11,743 nt of DNA from A37T11 sp964546645. Lineage in GTDB: Bacteria > Bacteroidota > Bacteroidia > Sphingobacteriales > Sphingobacteriaceae. The notes beneath the pieces were generated by a model. It was not told the origin of the DNA. It worked only from the letters and a program-made list of their open reading frames with translations, and searched no databases. Location: positions 1-11,743 of the forward strand of contig CAZJKM010000089.1 in NCBI GenBank assembly GCA_964546645.1, in the 5' to 3' direction. Position numbers and translations under genes: made by a program. Below, piece after piece: positions 7,978 through 11,743 of this stretch; the first letter of the stretch is position 1; every line of letters starts with the position of its first letter.

Positions 7978-7989
7978 CAGCACGTGCTG
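7978..7989. repeat. 12-bp perfect palindrome upstream of the PBP gene
   Basis: CAGCACGTGCTG is a perfect palindrome, 36 bp upstream of the PBP start codon. The half-site recurs as GTGCTGC at 8013-8019, which is complementary to GCAGCAC at 7977-7983. This could be an operator for a dimeric regulator, or chance. The surrounding intergenic stretch (7943-8147, 205 bp) also has a small hairpin, CCTGG (8041-8045) with CCAGG (8051-8055). No exact TAnnTTTG element was found for either flanking gene. Confidence 0.3.
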
Positions 7990-8147
7990 TTAAAATTTGT
8001 TAAGCCATTAAGGTGCTGCCCACTCATTTACTTTACATTCCCTGGCCATACCAGGCTATATTCCAAACGAAAAAAAAATTTACATGCTACACGGTTGCCT
8101 GTCATATTATAAACGTTTTTTTATTTCGTATTGTTTACAAGGACGGT

Positions 8148-8375
8148 ATGGAAAAAATATTTGAAACATTCCGGGTGAAGCCAGGCAAAAAAATCACGCT
8201 GGATAAATGGGGTACCAAAGAAAACAGCGGCATCACCAAGGAAGAGACGCTCGCTGATATGGATCTGTTCAAGGAACAGCTGCAGGAACGGCTGTATGCC
8301 ATTAAACAGGTGATACGGGGTATTACATGCGATCAGGCACGCCGATGCCCAACAACCGCATTCCCTTTCCGATGA
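8148..8375 (+). pseudogene. truncated polyphosphate kinase 2 (PPK2) gene, 5' fragment only
   Basis: The ATG at 8148 opens a 75-codon frame. Its first ~54 residues look like the N-terminus of PPK2-family polyphosphate:nucleotide phosphotransferases: 'FETFRVKPGKKITLDKW', then a TKEE-type segment and 'FKEQLQERLYA'. Family members are usually around 250-300 residues. Here the similarity stops at about 8309, just where the Walker A region (typically ...QAMDAAGKDG...) should begin, and the next 21 residues are unrelated because the frame runs antisense into the 3' end of argS. The nucleotide-binding and catalytic parts are missing, so no kinase activity is expected. The other two plus frames just past the break carry no PPK2 continuation, so a simple frameshift is not the cause; a deletion or rearrangement is likely. 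A short expressed protein cannot be ruled out. The family call rests on recognition of the N-terminal motif. Confidence 0.7.
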
Positions 8376-10104
8376 CATCCGCGGTAGCGGCGGAAAGTGC
8401 CAGCCGGAATTGCCTGATGGCAGCGTCCTCTGCTTTCAGGATCGGCGCTTCATGGTAAAAGCGGTTATATGCTTTTGCCGTTTCAAACGCGTGATTGGCT
8501 ATCAGCGCCGGGCTGTATTCCTTCGCGGCAGCCTCTACTACCGCCGTATAACCGGCGAGGAGCTGCAACAGATCCCGCTCAGCAGGTTCCAGTGACACCG
8601 GGGACGGCTGCTGCACAGCGTCGTAAACCGCCTTATCCAGTACCGAACGGATACGGGCATGGGTGTATTGTATAAACGGACCGGTATGTCCCTGGAAATC
8701 GATCGACTCGTTCGGATCAAATAACAGCCGCTTTTTCGGTTCTACCTTCAGCAGGAAGTATTTCAGTGCGCCCAATCCGATCATATGGTATAAACGGGCT
8801 TTGCCTTCGGGTGAAAAATCACCGGTCTTGCCCAGTTCTTCTGTACGTACCTTAGCCGTATCCGTCATTTCGGCAATCAGGTCGTCGGCATCCACCACCG
8901 TACCCTCTCTGGACTTCATCTTTCCGGAGGGGAGATCGACCATACCATACGACAAGTGATACAGACCGGACGCCCATTCCTTGCCCAGTTTCTGAAGGAT
9001 CAGGAACAGGACTTTAAAATGGTAATCCTGTTCATTGCCGACCACATAGATGGATTCATCCATACCGAAATCATCGTATTTCAGCTGTGCGGTACCCAGG
9101 TCCTGGGTGATGTACACCGAGGTTCCGTCCCCGCGGAGCACCAGCTTCTCATCCAATCCGTCAGCAGTCAGGTCTATCCATACCGACTGATCGGGTTTTT
9201 TATAAAAAACGCCCTTCTGTAATCCTTCCTCAATCAGGTCTTTCCCCAACAGGTAGGTATCTGATTCATAATAATATTGATCAAAACCGACACCCAGTGC
9301 CCGGTAAGTTTCTTCAAATCCCGCGTATACCCATCCGTTCATGGTTTTCCACAGGCTGATCACTTCCCCATCACCAGCCTCCCAGCGGCGGAGCATCTCC
9401 TGTGCTTCCTGTATCAGGGACGCCTGCTTCTTTGCATCTTCTTCCTTCTCCCCGGCCCGGACCAGTTCCTCTGTCTGCTTTTTATACTCCTTGTCAAAGA
9501 TCACATAGTACTTGCCTACCAAATGATCACCTTTCAGGCCGGAAGATGCCGGTGTTTCCCCATTCCCGAATTGCTGCCAGGCCAGCATGGACTTACAGAT
9601 ATGTATGCCACGGTCGTTCACCAGGTTTGCCCGGATCACCCCATAGCCTGCTGCCGTCAGTATTTCCGATACCGCATGCCCCAGCAGGATGTTCCGGATA
9701 TGGCCCAGGTGCAGGGGCTTGTTCGTATTCGGCGACGAGTATTCCACCATCACCTTTTTCCCGTTGGCCGGCAGGGTACCGTAGCCGGGCCGGGAGATCT
9801 CGTTGTACAGCAGCCCGGTCCAGTAGCTGTCACGCAGGCTCAGGTTCAGAAACCCTTTAATCACGTTAAATGATTCAATGTATTCGATCTGCTGCTGCAG
9901 ATAACGCCCGACGGCTGACCCCGTTTCCTCCGGTGACTTCCGGGAAAAACGCGTCACGGGAAAAACCACCACGGTAATCTGTCCGTCAAATTCCTTCCGC
10001 GTTTCCTGCAGGGTTACCTGGTTTTCCGGCAAGTCTGCGCTATATAATTCTTTTACAGCACGTATCGTTTGTTGTATTATTTTCTTTTGTAAGTTGTCAA
10101 CCAT
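8323..10104 (-). CDS. argS: arginyl-tRNA synthetase (arginine--tRNA ligase)
   Basis: This cytoplasmic class I synthetase charges tRNA-Arg with arginine using ATP. From the ATG at 10104 the protein has 593 residues, typical for the family. The N-terminal ~90 residues match the Arg-tRNA synthetase additional domain, ending 'GFLNLSLRD'. The catalytic core has 'SSPNTNKPLHLGHIRN' (123-138, HIGH-type signature). Further on come 'YITQDLGTAQLKYDDF' and 'KMKSREG' (395-401), in the place of the KMSKS loop. The DALR anticodon-binding domain starts near 'YTHARIRSVL' (480-489), and the protein ends in the family-typical 'LLGIGVPDRM'. The frame extends upstream to a TTG at 10155, but that would run into the divergent gene and add a non-family extension, so I chose 10104. 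The 3' end overlaps the tail of the broken ppk2 frame. A -7 element (10135-10142, minus) lies upstream. Confidence 0.95.
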   Translation of the reverse strand: MVDNLQKKIIQQTIRAVKELYSADLPENQVTLQETRKEFDGQITVVVFPVTRFSRKSPEETGSAVGRYLQQQIEYIESFNVIKGFLNLSLRDSYWTGLLYNEISRPGYGTLPANGKKVMVEYSSPNTNKPLHLGHIRNILLGHAVSEILTAAGYGVIRANLVNDRGIHICKSMLAWQQFGNGETPASSGLKGDHLVGKYYVIFDKEYKKQTEELVRAGEKEEDAKKQASLIQEAQEMLRRWEAGDGEVISLWKTMNGWVYAGFEETYRALGVGFDQYYYESDTYLLGKDLIEEGLQKGVFYKKPDQSVWIDLTADGLDEKLVLRGDGTSVYITQDLGTAQLKYDDFGMDESIYVVGNEQDYHFKVLFLILQKLGKEWASGLYHLSYGMVDLPSGKMKSREGTVVDADDLIAEMTDTAKVRTEELGKTGDFSPEGKARLYHMIGLGALKYFLLKVEPKKRLLFDPNESIDFQGHTGPFIQYTHARIRSVLDKAVYDAVQQPSPVSLEPAERDLLQLLAGYTAVVEAAAKEYSPALIANHAFETAKAYNRFYHEAPILKAEDAAIRQFRLALSAATADVIGKGMRLLGIGVPDRM

Positions 10105-10125
10105 CAATTTCTGCACACTATGATA

Positions 10126-10133
10126 TATCTTTG
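10126..10133 (+). promoter_or_regulatory. -7 promoter element for the decarboxylase gene
   Basis: TATCTTTG exactly matches the Bacteroidota -7 consensus TAnnTTTG. It lies 16 bp before the ATG at 10150, so the mRNA would have a leader of only about 10 nt, which is A-rich (AATATTAAAAA). No clear TTTG -33 box is found at the expected spacing, so the call rests on the -7 box and its position. Confidence 0.45.
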
Positions 10134-10134
10134 C

Positions 10135-10142
10135 CAAAAATA
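10135..10142 (-). promoter_or_regulatory. -7 promoter element for argS
   Basis: CAAAAATA on the plus strand is TATTTTTG on the minus strand, another exact TAnnTTTG match. It lies 30 bp upstream of the argS ATG at 10104. It is separated by one base from the divergent element at 10126-10133, so polymerase bound at one would occlude the other. No convincing -33 box is visible. Confidence 0.4.
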
Positions 10143-10149
10143 TTAAAAA

Positions 10150-11538
10150 ATGCAAAGTTATCAGGAATTTCTTGACTTAAGTGTTGGTTTCCCGCAGGAC
10201 GGATTTGAGATCATTGACGATGAGCTTTACTTCCATGACCTGAACCTGATGGAAATGATCGAAACGTACGGTACGCCCCTGCGGTTTACCTACCTTCCCA
10301 TCATCAGTAAGAAAATCCAGCAGGCCAAGATCCTGTTCCAGACAGCTATCCTGAAGAACAACTACCGCGGTACCTATAAATACTGCTACTGCACCAAAAG
10401 TTCCCATTTCAGGCATATCGTGGAAGAGGCATTGAAAAATGACATCCACCTGGAAACATCTTCCGCCTTCGATATGCCGATGATCGATGCGCTGGAAAAG
10501 AAGGGAATTGTCAGTAAGGACATCACTGTAATCTGTAATGGGTTCAAAACCTACCAGTACAAACAATACATCGTTGACATGCTGCACGACGGTTTCCTGA
10601 ACATTATACCGGTGCTGGATAACAAGGAGGAATTCAACCTGTATGATGATGAGGTGGAGCTGGACACCCCCTGCAACCTGGGTATCCGTATTGCGGCGGA
10701 AGAACAACCTGACTCTGAATTTTATACGTCCCGTTTGGGTATCCGTATGGAAGACATCCTTGACTTTTATAATAACAAAGTCGTTCCGAATCCCAATTTC
10801 CGTGTTAAACTGCTGCACTTTTTTATCAATTCAGGCATTTCGGATACCCCCTACTACTGGAATGAGCTGGAGAAATACGTTACCTTATACTGCAAGTTCA
10901 AAAAAATAAACCCGGACCTGGACACGCTGGATATCGGCGGTGGCATGCCGTTCAAGGATTCGCTGGCCCATGATTTCGACTACGAATATATGGTGAACGA
11001 GATCGTGAACCGGATCAAGCAGATCTGCGCACAGCATGAAGTGATGGAGCCGGATATCATCACGGAGTTCGGAAAATATACGGTGGCAGAGGCTTCGGGT
11101 ATATTGTATAAAGTGATCGGGCGGAAGCAGCAGAACGACCGGGAAAAATGGCTGATGCTGGACGGCTCGTTCATCACCAACCTGCCGGATGTCTGGGCGC
11201 TGAACCAGAAATATATCCTGCTTCCCATTAACAACTGGGACTCTGAATATGAGCGGGTGAACCTGGGCGGCATCACGTGCGACGGGCAGGATTACTACAA
11301 CCAGGAAGCCCATATGAACAACGTGTTCATGCCCAAAACGCGTAAGCTGCAATACCTCGGCTTCTTCCATACGGGTGCTTACCAGGAAGTGCTCAGCGGG
11401 TACGGCGGGATCCACCATTGCCTGCTGCCCTCACCCAAGCACGTCATCATCCGCCGCAACCGCGATGAAACCTTTAATTTCGATGTATTCGGAGAAGAGC
11501 AGAACAGCAAGCAGGTGCTGAAGATACTGGGATATTAA
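10150..11538 (+). CDS. PLP-dependent Orn/DAP/Arg decarboxylase family 2 protein, probable arginine decarboxylase
   Basis: This 462-residue cytoplasmic protein has the alanine-racemase-fold barrel and C-terminal domain of fold-III PLP decarboxylases. The PLP lysine is probably Lys83 in 'YKYCYCTKSSHF', at the place of the usual YAxKAN. His223 lies in 'LLHFFINSG', the glycine loop is 'DIGGGMP' (261-267), 'TEFGKYTVAEAS' (305-316) replaces EPGRYxVAxA, and the active-site cysteine is Cys377 in 'GGITCDGQDYY'. Proteins of this length and pattern in Bacteroidota are usually annotated arginine decarboxylase (arginine to agmatine plus CO2, the first step of polyamine synthesis). They differ from the ~630-residue SpeA of enterobacteria, so I give no symbol. 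Substrate could instead be another basic amino acid or carboxy-polyamine. The ATG at 10150 follows an A-rich leader and a -7 box. It is divergent from argS and convergent, with a 7-bp gap, with the efflux adaptor gene. Confidence 0.85.
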   Translation: MQSYQEFLDLSVGFPQDGFEIIDDELYFHDLNLMEMIETYGTPLRFTYLPIISKKIQQAKILFQTAILKNNYRGTYKYCYCTKSSHFRHIVEEALKNDIHLETSSAFDMPMIDALEKKGIVSKDITVICNGFKTYQYKQYIVDMLHDGFLNIIPVLDNKEEFNLYDDEVELDTPCNLGIRIAAEEQPDSEFYTSRLGIRMEDILDFYNNKVVPNPNFRVKLLHFFINSGISDTPYYWNELEKYVTLYCKFKKINPDLDTLDIGGGMPFKDSLAHDFDYEYMVNEIVNRIKQICAQHEVMEPDIITEFGKYTVAEASGILYKVIGRKQQNDREKWLMLDGSFITNLPDVWALNQKYILLPINNWDSEYERVNLGGITCDGQDYYNQEAHMNNVFMPKTRKLQYLGFFHTGAYQEVLSGYGGIHHCLLPSPKHVIIRRNRDETFNFDVFGEEQNSKQVLKILGY

Positions 11539-11545
11539 TAACTGC

Positions 11546-11743
11546 TTATAATTTATCCGGCGTCACTTTCTCTACTTCCGCACCGTCCTTCAGTGTGCTG
11601 CTTACCGCATTAAACGGTCTGGTCACCACTTCGTCCCCCTCCTCCAGTCCGCTCAGTATCCGGATGTATGTATCATCCTGAATACCGGTCGTGACTTCCG
11701 TTTGCCTGACTTTTTTATCCTGGTACACAAATACATATTCCCT
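11546..11743 (-). CDS. RND efflux periplasmic adaptor (membrane fusion protein), C-terminal part
   Basis: The frame is open to the window edge, so only the last 65 residues are present and the start lies outside. 'EYVFVYQDKKVRQTEVTTG', then 'DTYIRILSGLEEGDEVVT' and a final 'DGAEVEKV' are typical of the membrane-proximal C-terminal domain of HlyD/MacA/AcrA-type adaptors. These bridge an inner-membrane transporter to an outer-membrane channel. Which transporter it serves cannot be seen; the TTGI-QDD-YIRILSGL pattern is common in adaptors of MacAB-like or RND pumps. It ends in TAA at 11546-11548, 7 bp from the stop of the convergent decarboxylase. No hairpin terminator is visible between the two genes. 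Confidence 0.8.
   Translation of the reverse strand, partial: REYVFVYQDKKVRQTEVTTGIQDDTYIRILSGLEEGDEVVTRPFNAVSSTLKDGAEVEKVTPDKL

Noticed and set aside
8066..8076. Nine-base A-run as a terminator T-run for minus-strand argS transcripts
   Set aside because: No stem precedes it on the minus strand, so it does not form an intrinsic terminator.
8013..8147. Upstream extension of the ppk2 frame to a GTG at 8013
   Set aside because: The PPK2-like N-terminus begins exactly at the ATG at 8148, and the extra residues look like translated AT-rich intergenic DNA.
10105..10155. N-terminal extension of ArgS to the TTG at 10155
   Set aside because: It would use a rare start, overlap the start of the divergent gene and add hydrophobic residues not seen in the family; the ATG at 10104 gives a standard length.
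10177..10818. 213-residue minus-strand frame inside the decarboxylase gene
   Set aside because: It is a shadow of a strongly supported gene on the other strand and has no recognisable domain. The same holds for 10885-11418, 6710-7273, 9277-9873 and 3385-3864.

Overview
The window looks like chromosomal DNA of a Bacteroidota bacterium, most likely a Chitinophaga-like member of the Chitinophagaceae. The evidence is the absence of Shine-Dalgarno sequences before the genes, exact matches to the Bacteroidota -7 promoter consensus (TAnnTTTG) between argS and its divergent neighbour, and the protein set: a DUF805 protein with a structured leader, a protease/propeller/beta-barrel protein, and a roughly 460-residue fold-III PLP decarboxylase. 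The taxonomic call rests on recognising these families, not on a search.

Layout. Positions 1-379 are an AT-rich leader with no credible gene. Inside it (174-313) lies a strongly base-paired RNA-like element: four nested helices, followed by a hairpin with a T-run. It sits upstream of a DUF805 membrane protein gene (380-1027, +), the setting of the DUF805/DUF805b RNA motifs that I recall being described computationally in Bacteroidota. The DUF805 gene overlaps, tail to tail by 42 bp, an orphan membrane histidine kinase gene (986-2302, -). Upstream of the kinase on the same strand come a 1054-residue predicted outer-membrane protein (2368-5532), with a zinc-peptidase domain, a PD40 propeller and a beta-barrel, and a class A penicillin-binding protein (5636-7942). 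These three minus-strand genes are closely spaced and all concern the cell envelope, so they may form one transcription unit. This is inference.

Positions 7943-8147 are intergenic and contain a 12-bp palindrome. At 8148 (+) a polyphosphate kinase 2 gene begins but loses its family similarity after about 54 codons, 13 bp before the 3' end of argS. I read it as a truncated relic. A complete argS (8323-10104, -) is divergent from a PLP-dependent decarboxylase, probably arginine decarboxylase (10150-11538, +). Only 45 bp separate the two start codons, and that gap holds two back-to-back -7 elements. Both products would use arginine, one for tRNA charging and one for polyamine synthesis. The window ends in the 3' part of an RND efflux periplasmic adaptor gene (11546-11743, -), convergent with the decarboxylase.

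The best candidates for a second look are the structured leader with its alternative pairing, the broken ppk2, and the compact divergent promoter of argS and the decarboxylase. I saw no tRNA or rRNA gene, CRISPR array, insertion sequence or prophage gene.
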